Shown piece by piece: positions 1 through 6,488 of a stretch of 6,974 nucleotides of DNA. A program made the translations under genes and the position numbers. Source of the DNA: JABWBJ01 sp036507855 (GTDB lineage: Bacteria; Gemmatimonadota; Gemmatimonadetes; Gemmatimonadales; Gemmatimonadaceae); contig DATCIJ010000180.1 of NCBI GenBank assembly GCA_036507855.1, positions 1 to 6,974 of the forward strand, given 5' to 3'. Numbering within the stretch: position 1 is the stretch's first letter; each line of letters opens with the position of its first letter. The notes under the pieces were generated by a model. It did not search any database and was not told the origin of the DNA. It saw only the letters and a program-made list of their open reading frames with translations.

Positions 1-2
1 GA

Positions 3-848
3 CAGCTCCCCCTCCCGCGGACCGACCATTCGGACGGCGACCTCTCCCCCGAAGGCCGTCGCGCCGTGTACACCCGCAACGACGGGCTCTGGATCTACGA
101 CCTCGATCTAGGGACGCACCGCGAGCTCCCGCTCGCCACCCGGGGGCATCACAATCCCGTCTGGTCGTCCGATGGACGGCATGTGGTGTTCAGCGCCCAC
201 ACCGCCGAGGACACGCGCGCCGCCATCTGGGTGATTGCCGACAGCGCCGGCGCGGCCGCCCGCCGTGTGGGCGGTCTGCCCACGGTCAGCGCGTACCCGG
301 CCCAGTGGCTCGACGACGGCACCATCCTCTTCGTCACTATGCTGCCCAACCTCGACGTGTATCGCATCCCGGCGGATGGCGCGGCCGAGCCCACCCTGGT
401 CCTCGGCGCCGACTGGAACGAGACCTGGCCCCGCGTCTCGCCGGACGGCCGCTGGCTGGCCTATGTCTCCGGCGAGGATGGGACCGAGGCGGTGTACGTG
501 CGGCAATGGCAATCCATTACCGGGAAAGTCCGCGTCTCCGAGCGCGTCAGCTTCGACAGCTACCCGGTCTGGTCGCTCGACAGCCGCACCCTCTACTGCT
601 ACGCTTTGGGCGAGTTCCTGGCCGCCGACGTGGATGGTCGTGGCGAATCCTCCCGCGTGACCGATACCCGTGTCATTCATCGGGGGGCGCCCGGGTACAC
701 CAGGAAAATGCATCCGGACGGACGGCGCCTGTTCGGATTCGTGCTGAGCCTCGATGACACCAGCGCCTCCCTGGTCGCTCCCCGACTGATCGTGGTCACG
801 AACTGGCAGCGGGTGCTCGAGGAGAGGCTGGGTATCGCCCGGCGATAG
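3..848 (+). CDS. TolB/PD40-type beta-propeller protein, C-terminal part (5'-truncated by window edge)
   Basis: The reading frame is open from position 3 with no stop, so the true start lies upstream. The GTG at 66 is internal, because the residues before it (LSPEGRRAV) already belong to a propeller repeat. The visible 281 residues contain about six PD40/WD40-like blades with the usual x-W/S-PDGR-x-hydrophobic signature: LSPEGRR, PVWSSDGRHVVF, AQWLDDGTILF, VSPDGRWLAYV, PVWSLDSRTLY and MHPDGRRLF. The ending IVVTNWQRVLEERL resembles the final blade of propellers fused to serine/threonine kinases or to winged-helix regulators, where a VV-x-NW-x-x-x-L motif is common. The missing N-terminus could therefore be a kinase or a DNA-binding domain, but nothing in the window shows which. 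A role as a protein-binding sensor or scaffold is inferred from the fold. The gene ends at TAG 846-848, 293 bases before the next gene. Confidence 0.85.
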   Translation, partial: QLPLPRTDHSDGDLSPEGRRAVYTRNDGLWIYDLDLGTHRELPLATRGHHNPVWSSDGRHVVFSAHTAEDTRAAIWVIADSAGAAARRVGGLPTVSAYPAQWLDDGTILFVTMLPNLDVYRIPADGAAEPTLVLGADWNETWPRVSPDGRWLAYVSGEDGTEAVYVRQWQSITGKVRVSERVSFDSYPVWSLDSRTLYCYALGEFLAADVDGRGESSRVTDTRVIHRGAPGYTRKMHPDGRRLFGFVLSLDDTSASLVAPRLIVVTNWQRVLEERLGIARR

Positions 849-1141
849 CCTCCCCCAGCCGTGACGTCGCCCGGGTGAGGGCTGGCGGACGAGATGTCGG
901 ACGCCGGCGGCGCCTGCGTGATGCACGGCGTCCGCCGTGGGTCGTTGCTGTACGAGTCAAGCGACGTCGCGTCGTACGCGTCGCGCTCGTGCACGACGCC
1001 GCTGCGTTCGTTCACCTGCCGGGGGTGCGTTTGCCCTGCGGAGATTCTACGTTCAATTCGCGGCAGTCGACCGGGAAAGAGCTGCTCGCAACGCTCGACC
1101 GGATCGTCGAGCTCCTTTGAACGACAGCTGAGCTGTGAGCG
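849..1141. other. Intergenic region between propeller gene and TolB-N/TPR gene
   Basis: These 293 bases are GC-rich. They hold only short overlapping frames that read as arginine- and serine-rich shadows, so I call no gene. No hairpin with a T tract follows the TAG at 848. A very weak promoter-like pair (TTGCCC at 1031-1036, TTCAAT at 1052-1057, 15-bp spacing) is not convincing. The spacing suggests that the downstream gene is transcribed from its own promoter somewhere here. Confidence 0.4.
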
Positions 1142-2989
1142 ATGAGCTTCTTCACCGAGCTCAGGCGCCGGAACGTGATCCGCGTCGCGGCCGCTTACGC
1201 CGCGGTCGCCTGGCTGTTGATCGAGGTCAGCGACACCGTGTTCCCGCGCCTGGGGCTGCCCGACTGGACGGTGACCTTCGTCATCGCGTTGCTGATGCTC
1301 GGCTTCCCCGTGGCGCTGGCCCTGTCCTGGCTCTACGAGCTCACGCCGGAGGGCGTCAGGCGGACCACGGATGTCGACCCGGCGCACCTGCCCGCCCGTG
1401 GGCGAGGCCTGGAGTGGGCGATCCTGGCGGGACTCGCGCTCGTGGTGGTACTGACCCTGGTTCGGGGCTACCGGTCGCCATCGTCGCCGGGCGAAGGCGA
1501 TGCGCCGGCGCAAGCGGCAACCGACCCGGCGCCAGCAGACGCGCGCTCGGTGGCGGTGGTGCCGTTGGTCGCGCTGAGCCGCGGCGAGGACGACGATTAC
1601 TTCGCCGATGGGCTGACCGAGGAGCTGATCAACGCGCTGGCGGCTCTGCCGGACCTGCTGGTCACCGCGCGAACCTCCTCGTTCCACTTCAAGGGCCGCG
1701 ACGTGCCGGTGCCGGAAGTCGCGCGCACGCTGGGCGTGGCGCACGTGGTCGAGGGCTCGGTACGGCGCGACGGCGAACGGTTGCGCATCACCGCGCAACT
1801 GATTCGCGGCTCGGACGGCTTCCACGTGTGGTCGCACAGCTACGATCGTAATCGGGCCGACGTGTTCGCGGTGCAGCTCGAGATCGCGCAGAATGTCGCC
1901 GAAGCGCTCGACGTGGTGCTGGACGAAACCGCGCGTGCGCGCATGGCCGACGCGGGCGTCCGCGATGTCGAGGCCTTCATCGAGTTCCAGAAGGGCCGTG
2001 CGCTTTACGATGCCGCGCACGGGGTTTCGCGATTCGACTCCATGCTGGTCGGCGCCAACGTCCACTTCGAGCGCGCGATCGATCGCGCCCCCAACCTGTG
2101 GCTCGCCCACCTGCTGCACAGCGACCTGCAGCTGCATCGCCTCCTGGACCTCGTCTACGGCCGGCGGGTTGACGATCCTGACGCCGGCAACCTGGCGTTG
2201 GCGCGCGAGCGCGCGGCAAACGATCTGGCTGCGGCCAGCCGCCATGCGCCCGCGCCTGAACAGCGGGCGGTCGCCGACATGCACCGCATCCTGATCGCGG
2301 ACAACTGGACGGGCCTCGCGGAGGCGGTCGGGAAGATCCTCTCCTCCGGGCGCTGCCTCCCGGCGTTCTACCTGGACCGGCTGATTCCCTTCGATCGGGT
2401 GGGAGCCGTGCAACGCCTGGCTGAGCGGAATGTGCGCTGCGATCCGCTGGATCAGGACTCCTGGTACACATACGTCGAGTCTCTACTCCAGAGCTCGCCG
2501 GGGAAGGCGCTCGAGGTCGCGGACGAGGCGCGACGTCGTCTGGAAGTGGGAGGCGAGTACCTGATGTCGCAGAAGGTATTCGCGCATATCGCGCTGAAGC
2601 AATTCGATGCCGCCGGGAACGCGCTTCGTTCGCCCGATTTGAGCGAGGGCGAGCGGATGGATAATCAGGTGGCCCTGTATGCCGCCCGCGGCAATGCCGG
2701 GGCGGCCCGCGAAGCGGCCGCGGCCCGGCTCGATCGTAACGGCCCGCATGACCAGGTCGACTTGATCTTCGCCGCATGGGTGGGCGATGCCGGGTCCGCC
2801 AACGCCGTTGCCGCACGCATCGATGAGCGCGAGTCGGGGCCGTTCGCTCTTCTGGGCGTCGTGCTGTCCTGTTATTGCGGCGCTCCCTTCAATCTCGATG
2901 CCACGCCCAATCTGAAAGCCCGCCTGGCCGAGGCGGGATTCGCCTGGCCGCCGGCGACGGTGTTCGCCTGGCCGCTGAAGGGCTGGTGA
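1142..2989 (+). CDS. Membrane-anchored TolB-N/FlgO-like domain protein with TPR-like C-terminal half
   Basis: The protein has 615 residues. The N-terminus (MSFFTELRRRNVIRVAAAYA) belongs to a recognisable family: a short basic segment, a hydrophobic helix at about 12-34, a second at about 43-65 ending in ALSWLYELTPEG, and a third at about 91-108 (WAILAGLALVVVLTLV). A Pro/Ala linker follows. A TolB-N/FlgO-like alpha/beta domain then spans about 136-260 (SVAVVPL, YFADGLTEELINALA, LLVTARTSSFHFKG, LGVAHVVEGSVRRDG, ITAQLI, HVWSHSYDR). The rest, about 275-600, is Ala/Leu/Arg-rich and helical and resembles degenerate TPR units. In related proteins this module is often joined to adenylate cyclase or winged-helix domains; neither is present here. 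A role as a membrane sensor or scaffold for protein-protein contacts is inference. The ATG at 1142 was chosen because the family's conserved N-terminus starts exactly there. Only a weak GAG-type ribosome site precedes it. Confidence 0.85.
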   Translation: MSFFTELRRRNVIRVAAAYAAVAWLLIEVSDTVFPRLGLPDWTVTFVIALLMLGFPVALALSWLYELTPEGVRRTTDVDPAHLPARGRGLEWAILAGLALVVVLTLVRGYRSPSSPGEGDAPAQAATDPAPADARSVAVVPLVALSRGEDDDYFADGLTEELINALAALPDLLVTARTSSFHFKGRDVPVPEVARTLGVAHVVEGSVRRDGERLRITAQLIRGSDGFHVWSHSYDRNRADVFAVQLEIAQNVAEALDVVLDETARARMADAGVRDVEAFIEFQKGRALYDAAHGVSRFDSMLVGANVHFERAIDRAPNLWLAHLLHSDLQLHRLLDLVYGRRVDDPDAGNLALARERAANDLAAASRHAPAPEQRAVADMHRILIADNWTGLAEAVGKILSSGRCLPAFYLDRLIPFDRVGAVQRLAERNVRCDPLDQDSWYTYVESLLQSSPGKALEVADEARRRLEVGGEYLMSQKVFAHIALKQFDAAGNALRSPDLSEGERMDNQVALYAARGNAGAAREAAAARLDRNGPHDQVDLIFAAWVGDAGSANAVAARIDERESGPFALLGVVLSCYCGAPFNLDATPNLKARLAEAGFAWPPATVFAWPLKGW

Positions 2990-3023
2990 GATGATCCTGT
3001 GCCGTCCTTGAGCACGATAACGG

Positions 3024-3103
3024 GCCGCTGCAGCCGGCCGAGCGGCGCAGCTGCTTCTACCTTGATTCGCGGCATTGTGCGCCGCCGCTCGCGGCTGAGC
3101 GGC
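3024..3103. repeat. Two hairpins with identical 6-bp arms after the TPR gene
   Basis: GCCGCT at 3024-3029 pairs with AGCGGC at 3041-3046 (11-nt loop). The same arms recur at 3084-3089 and 3098-3103 (8-nt loop). They begin 35 bases past the stop at 2989. Neither is followed by a T tract, so a standard intrinsic terminator is not supported. They may slow or protect the 3' end of the transcript, or may simply be chance in GC-rich DNA. Confidence 0.3.
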
Positions 3104-3352
3104 ATGGCGTTCGGCTGGAAAAGCGGGCGGTGTGAAAGCCTCTGTGCGTGCTTCCGCCAAGTCTCGGCAATGATGCAGACAGGGCGGCAGGGTCCGCGGA
3201 CACAGAAGAGCGTGCGGGACGTGGCTGTCACACCCGGTGGGAGTCGTGGGCGGAACGCACGTTGGGTGGCAGGGGACATTCGCGGGAAGGAGGGCCACGC
3301 GGGCATGACGCCGCGGGCCGCAGTCGCTCCGGCGCTTCGTGTCCTGTAATCT

Positions 3353-3360
3353 GGGAGGAA
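3353..3360 (+). promoter_or_regulatory. Ribosome-binding site that fixes the DUF4157 gene start
   Basis: GGGAGGAA ends five bases before the GTG at 3366. It is a near-perfect Shine-Dalgarno sequence at normal spacing. It decides for GTG 3366 over the in-frame GTG at 3339, which lies upstream of this site. Confidence 0.8.
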
Positions 3361-3365
3361 CTGCC

Positions 3366-4925
3366 GTGTTTGCTCCGAAGGTCGCCAAGCCGCAGACGAA
3401 GACAGGTGAAGGGTCGACAAGCACGCTGGCGCCACACCGCTCGTCGTCGGTGGCGCATCGACCTGGCCACGATCCAGTCGAGCCGACGCTAAGCGGCAGT
3501 GTCCAGGAGCAAGCGACCAGCGACGGAAACACGACGGCCCGGCAGGCGCCTCGCGGCGTCTCATGGGCTTTTAGCATCATCCCAATATTTCCGCCTGACC
3601 GGGCAATACAACCTCACACGAGTTCGCCACTGACCGCACTCCGACTCCCATCTGACCGGGGGAGCGAGTCCCCACAGACCGAGTCGGAACTCCGGACGCC
3701 TCCGCTCTTTGCTCGTGCTGCCCCACCGCGTGATGTCCGGAGCGTCCTCAATGAACCCGGCCATCCACTCGACAAAGCCGCCCTCAGTGACTTTCAAACC
3801 AGCTTTGGCCACGACTTTTCGTCCGTGCGAGTGCATTCGGATGACCGAGCCGCGGCATCGGCCGCGTCCCTCTCGGCCCGCGCCTACGCGATCGGCCACC
3901 ATGTTGTGTTTGGGCGCGGAGAATATGCGCCCGGAACATCAACCGGCCGCCATCTGCTCGGACACGAGCTGGCGCATGTCGTCCAGCAGAGCCGCGGACC
4001 ATCCGCATCCGGCGCGCAAGACCCCAGCCTTGAAGCGGCGGCCGACCACGCCGCGAACCAGGCGTCGCGCGTCGCGCCAGTCATGGTCGCCGGCAGCAGC
4101 GCTGTCGGAATCGCGTGCAAGACGATGTTCGAGGAATTTACCGGCGGCAAATACGCGTGGGGCTTGCTCGAAGGAGCTCTCAAGCATACTCGGCCGGTCG
4201 CGAGCATTGTGGACGACGTCAGCGGGCTCACCGCCCCCGAGCGCGAGCAGGCGATCACGGACATCACTCAGGAGCGCGTCGAGCGCGGCTGCAAACAGGC
4301 CTTCCAAACCGGCCAGCAGTCTGCGCTGACGGACCCCAAAGACCACGCTGTCTTCGACCCGATTCTGGCCGAGGGCAAACGCGTTCTCGACAAGATCGAC
4401 GGTGTTCTCGATGGCCTCGCGCCGGCGGGAACCGTTCGCACACAAATCCCCGGTTGGAACTTCACGCCCGAGGATTATGCGAAGTTGAAAGGCGCCAAAA
4501 AAGACCTCACGATGGCACCCGACAGTGGCTGGTTTCCCGCCAAGCTTCAGGAGAATCTCTTGAAGACCCTGGCTTTCGTCCTCGGCCCGACGGTCCCGGT
4601 GCCGGCCACGCCACTTTGGAATACCCCGGCCATGAGCTTCTGCAAGGCCACGAAGATCTCGCCGCCGGCCACCGAGGGTGTCAACGCGTTGGATTTCGCC
4701 CACGGTCATCTGGTGGTCAAGAAGGACCCAGCGACTGACAAGGAGGTCAAAGCGGCGGTTGCAACGTCGGAGAAGTTCGATAAGGATCTGAAAAAGGCCA
4801 GGACCAAGGCGATCGGTGATATGAGTTTCGGGACAGGATATCGCATGACTGATGAAAAAGTCGCCGCTTACAAGAAGGTTCTCGAAAAGGCCCAACCCTC
4901 GCTCACGAGTCTAACAGGTTGCTGA
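3366..4925 (+). CDS. DUF4157 (eCIS-type, HExxH) effector-like protein, 3' end altered by IS insertion
   Basis: The protein is 519 residues from the GTG start. Residues 1-120 are rich in Pro, Ser, Thr and Gln and look disordered, as is usual ahead of DUF4157. The DUF4157 domain covers about 122-210: VRSVLNEPGHPLD, FGHDFSSVRVHSDDRAA, ARAYAIGHHVVFGRGEYAPG, then HELAHVVQQ, with the zinc-metallopeptidase-like HExxH at 200-204. An acidic SLEAAADHAA segment at 221-230 may supply a further ligand. DUF4157 is a hallmark of proteins loaded into or encoded near extracellular contractile injection systems. Residues about 250-519 match nothing I recognise and would be the cargo part: helical, with PGWNFTPEDYAKLKGAKKDL and ALDFAHGHLVVKKD. 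No eCIS structural gene is in view. The C-terminal half is visibly lower in GC than the two upstream genes, which suggests transfer. Codons from 4911 on (LTGC and TGA) lie inside the left IS repeat, so the original C-terminus is probably lost. The domain call is firm; the function is inference. Confidence 0.85.
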   Translation: MFAPKVAKPQTKTGEGSTSTLAPHRSSSVAHRPGHDPVEPTLSGSVQEQATSDGNTTARQAPRGVSWAFSIIPIFPPDRAIQPHTSSPLTALRLPSDRGSESPQTESELRTPPLFARAAPPRDVRSVLNEPGHPLDKAALSDFQTSFGHDFSSVRVHSDDRAAASAASLSARAYAIGHHVVFGRGEYAPGTSTGRHLLGHELAHVVQQSRGPSASGAQDPSLEAAADHAANQASRVAPVMVAGSSAVGIACKTMFEEFTGGKYAWGLLEGALKHTRPVASIVDDVSGLTAPEREQAITDITQERVERGCKQAFQTGQQSALTDPKDHAVFDPILAEGKRVLDKIDGVLDGLAPAGTVRTQIPGWNFTPEDYAKLKGAKKDLTMAPDSGWFPAKLQENLLKTLAFVLGPTVPVPATPLWNTPAMSFCKATKISPPATEGVNALDFAHGHLVVKKDPATDKEVKAAVATSEKFDKDLKKARTKAIGDMSFGTGYRMTDEKVAAYKKVLEKAQPSLTSLTGC

Positions 4926-4927
4926 AA
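4911..4927 (+). repeat. Left terminal inverted repeat of the IS
   Basis: CTAACAGGTTGCTGAAA is the exact reverse complement of 6229-6245. The match stops at 4928 on the inner side and at 4910 on the outer side. The repeat contains, in the frame of the upstream gene, the codons CTA ACA GGT TGC and the stop TGA. Confidence 0.92.
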
Positions 4928-5004
4928 TTCTGTGCGAATCGGAATACTACTCGGGCATATGCATGAGTTTACGCATGATCTGAGCAATGGACAGGCGTCC
5001 CGCG

Positions 5005-5024
5005 TCCGGCTGCGGCCAGCCGGA
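5005..5024 (-). terminator. Perfect hairpin after the transposase stop
   Basis: TCCGGCTG (5005-5012) and CAGCCGGA (5017-5024) form an 8-bp perfect stem with a 4-nt loop. It begins 28 bases beyond the transposase stop, inside the IS. No U tract follows on the minus strand, so it may be a weak terminator, an RNA-stabilising element, or a barrier to transcription entering from outside. Confidence 0.4.
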
Positions 5025-5051
5025 GCGTTGGAACGGGACCGTATTGGCGGT

Positions 5052-6155
5052 TCACGCGCCCACTCCTGCCGCGATCAAGCCACGCATTCGGACTAGGCCA
5101 TACACGGCGACCGTGAAGGTGAAGATCCATTCGACGCGCTCACGCCCGCGGTGACGAAGCTTGCGGAGGAGGCCATAGACCTTGCTCCAACCGAAGAACT
5201 CTTCCGCCTGTTTTCGCTTGCGCTGGCTCACGGCGTAGCCGGGATGTCGAGTCGTGCGGCCGTCCACATGGCTGTGGAAGCGCCGGCCGTGCAGGTTGGG
5301 TGCAACGTGCGGCGTAAAGCCCAGCCGGCGGACGTCCTGCACGAAATTGCCGCGATCGTAACCCCTGTCCGCACCGATCGTGCGCCGGCGAGGACTCGGG
5401 TCGAGTCCCATGAGCATTTCCAGCGCCGCATCGCCTTCGGCCTCATATCCGGGCTGCGTCACGTGCGCCGCGACCGGCAGACCGAAACGGTTGTCCACCA
5501 GAATGCTGCCCAGATACGACAGCTTCGATGTGGTACCGTCGCTCTTGCGGGCCAGACGAGCATCGGGATCCGTGCGCGACTCGTGGGTCGCGTTCGAACG
5601 TCGCTCACCACGGAAATCCACCGTCGGGTTGCCGGGATCATCGTCGCTGGGAGAAGAGCCGGGCTCGTCCTTCGCAACGAAGCTCTTGTGGCTGGCCCAG
5701 GCTTCCAGGAGCGTGCCATCCACCGTGAAGTGCTCGTGAGAAAGCAGGCCGCGCTCATGCGCCTGTCGCAACACACCAGCCAGAAACGCCTGCGCGACGT
5801 CGCTCTCCAGCAGGCGATCCCGATTATGGCTGAAAACTGTCGGCACCCAGACCGCATCGTCCAGGTTCAGGCCCACAAACCACCGGAACAGAATGTTGTA
5901 GTCCAGGTGCTCCATGAGCTGCCGCTCGCTGCGGATCGTATAGAGCACCTGCAGCAGCGAGGCACGCAGCAGCCGCTCCGGAGGGATCGACGGCCGGCCG
6001 CCCTTCGCGTACATCTCATCGAAGCGCGGCGACAGCTCCTTCAGAACCGGCTCCACCAGTACGCGGAGCGCTCGCAGCGGGTGATTCGCCGGCACTCTGT
6101 CTTCGGCACTGATGTAGCTGAACATGGCCGGCTGCCGATCGTCGGTCCCACGCAC
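5052..6155 (-). CDS. IS5/IS1182-superfamily DDE transposase
   Basis: The protein has 367 residues and appears full length. Residues 1-100 form the N-terminal domain typical of the family (MRGTDDRQPAMFSY, VPANHPLRALR, GRPSIPPERLLRASLLQVLY, ERQLMEHLDYNILFRWFVGL). The catalytic DDE core follows: D146 in FTVDGTLLEAW, D263 in IGADRGYD, and the Glu pair at 318-319 in QRKRKQAEEFFGW, with the family hallmark DGRTTRHPGYAVSQRKRK before it. It should cut and rejoin the 17-bp inverted repeats that flank it. The start is GTG at 6155, supported by AGGGAG seven bases upstream and by the family's usual MRG start. It is the only gene of the element and runs convergently to the interrupted effector gene. There is no frameshift or missing catalytic residue. 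Confidence 0.95.
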   Translation of the reverse strand: MRGTDDRQPAMFSYISAEDRVPANHPLRALRVLVEPVLKELSPRFDEMYAKGGRPSIPPERLLRASLLQVLYTIRSERQLMEHLDYNILFRWFVGLNLDDAVWVPTVFSHNRDRLLESDVAQAFLAGVLRQAHERGLLSHEHFTVDGTLLEAWASHKSFVAKDEPGSSPSDDDPGNPTVDFRGERRSNATHESRTDPDARLARKSDGTTSKLSYLGSILVDNRFGLPVAAHVTQPGYEAEGDAALEMLMGLDPSPRRRTIGADRGYDRGNFVQDVRRLGFTPHVAPNLHGRRFHSHVDGRTTRHPGYAVSQRKRKQAEEFFGWSKVYGLLRKLRHRGRERVEWIFTFTVAVYGLVRMRGLIAAGVGA

Positions 6156-6162
6156 GGTTCCG

Positions 6163-6168
6163 CTCCCT
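6163..6168 (-). promoter_or_regulatory. Ribosome-binding site of the transposase gene
   Basis: On the minus strand this reads AGGGAG, seven bases before the GTG at 6155. It supports GTG as the start over the downstream in-frame ATG (Met11). Confidence 0.65.
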
Positions 6169-6228
6169 GGTCGAGGTCACATCATGATAACCATCCCCGA
6201 CCCCGAAGACCATCATTCTCTCGACCTT

Positions 6229-6245
6229 TTTCAGCAACCTGTTAG
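6229..6245 (-). repeat. Right terminal inverted repeat of the IS
   Basis: TTTCAGCAACCTGTTAG mirrors 4911-4927 without a mismatch. It lies 74-90 bases upstream of the transposase start and contains TTGCTG on the minus strand, which could act as a -35 element. A possible -10 (TATCAT on the minus strand, plus-strand 6184-6189) is not at standard spacing from it, so the promoter remains unresolved. Confidence 0.92.
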
Positions 6246-6404
6246 CAGAAATGGGCCCGGAAGAAGACCAGTCCCGGATTCGGCCCTTCGACGGACGTTT
6301 ACGCGAACCTTGACGTGCTAAGATCCACGAGGGCATCTTGCACGCACATATTTCGCAGCCTACATGGAGTTGAACGAAACCGCTTCGCGGTAGAGGTGGT
6401 GTAG
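6246..6404 (+). pseudogene. Possible severed 3' remnant of the DUF4157 gene beyond the IS
   Basis: Right after the IS the plus strand stays open in two frames. If the IS duplicated TA (or any 4-bp YTAR), precise removal joins the effector codon CTA (4911-4913) to GCA (6245-6247), and the frame runs 22 codons to TGA at 6311-6313. If all 1335 bp are removed with no duplication, AGT (4908-4910) joins CAG (6246-6248), and the frame runs 52 codons to TAG at 6402-6404. The second frame is more coding-like at its start: 18 of its first 24 codons end in G or C, against 12 of 22 in the other. I cannot decide between them, and neither translation is recognisable. Confidence 0.35.
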
Positions 6405-6406
6405 GC
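6358..6406. repeat. Nested inverted repeat upstream of the recombinase gene
   Basis: Outer arms GCCTACA (6358-6364) and TGTAGGC (6400-6406) enclose an inner hairpin, ACCGC (6379-6383), loop TTC, GCGGT (6387-6391). The 49-bp folded layout recalls recombination sites used by tyrosine recombinases or the hairpin ends of IS91-like elements. The middle sections do not pair well, and the integron attC core motifs (RYYYAAC/GTTRRRY) are not matched. Confidence 0.4.
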
Positions 6407-6453
6407 CAAAGCTTCTCGTCCTTGCATGGCGGGATGGGGAGTCGGCGGTACCA

Positions 6454-6478
6454 TGCGAGAGGTATTCACCCTCTCGCA
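6454..6478 (+). promoter_or_regulatory. Perfect hairpin abutting the recombinase ribosome site
   Basis: TGCGAGAGG (6454-6462) and CCTCTCGCA (6470-6478) are perfect 9-bp arms around a 7-nt loop. The last paired base is the first A of AAGGAG (6478-6483), which sits five bases before the ATG at 6489. The palindrome could be an operator for the recombinase or a leader hairpin affecting translation. Confidence 0.6.
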
Positions 6479-6488
6479 AGGAGCCGTC

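Larger units (their letters stand above)
2990..3365. other. Intergenic region without a recognisable gene
   Basis: These 376 bases lie between the TPR gene and the DUF4157 gene. Short open frames exist on both strands, for example 2999-3349 on the plus strand. Their translations are Arg/Gly/Ser-rich, match no family I know, and lack a convincing ribosome site, so I treat them as non-coding. The region holds two GC-rich hairpins near its left end and the strong ribosome-binding site of the next gene at its right end. The promoter of the DUF4157 gene should be here, but I cannot point to one. Confidence 0.5.
4911..6245 (-). mobile_element. Complete IS5/IS1182-superfamily insertion sequence
   Basis: The element is bounded by perfect 17-bp inverted repeats and carries a single transposase gene on the minus strand. 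Counting the whole repeats it is 1335 bp. If the outer TA of each end is a target duplication, the mobile unit is 4914-6242 (1329 bp). The flanks then read CTA at the left and TAG at the right, consistent with insertion into CTAG with a 2-bp TA duplication, as known for some IS5-group elements. No longer direct repeat flanks it. The transposase frame is intact and the ends match perfectly, so the element may be active or recently inserted. The choice between IS5 and IS1182 needs a database comparison. Confidence 0.9.

Noticed and set aside
677..2413. Long minus-strand open frame (578 codons) opposite the first two genes
   Set aside because: It spans two well-supported plus-strand genes and the gap between them. 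Its translation is Arg/Gln/His/Gly-rich without domains, which is typical of a stop-poor antisense frame in GC-rich DNA.
3339..3341. Upstream in-frame GTG as the start of the DUF4157 gene
   Set aside because: The strong GGGAGGAA at 3353-3360 lies downstream of it and is correctly placed for GTG 3366.
2999..3349. 116-codon plus-strand frame in the gap before the DUF4157 gene
   Set aside because: It begins 10 bases after the previous stop without a ribosome site, and its Arg/Gly/Ser-rich translation matches nothing. The real Shine-Dalgarno for the next gene follows it.
2483..3580. Minus-strand open frame (365 codons) over the TPR gene end and the gap after it
   Set aside because: It has shadow composition, no ribosome site and no recognisable motif, and it overlaps the start of the DUF4157 gene.
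3939..4895. Minus-strand open frame (318 codons) opposite the DUF4157 gene
   Set aside because: The plus strand carries the clear DUF4157 domain. The antisense translation has no coherent domain.
5151..6245. Plus-strand open frame (364 codons) across the transposase gene
   Set aside because: It is the mirror of an intact DDE transposase and runs to the IS end. There is no family resemblance.
6358..6406. Integron attC site with an IntI-type integrase
   Set aside because: The arms GCCTACA/TGTAGGC do not match RYYYAAC/GTTRRRY, pairing between the outer and inner arms is poor, and the visible recombinase part resembles IS91-associated integrases more than IntI. The IntI-specific insert would lie beyond the window, so this is not fully excluded.
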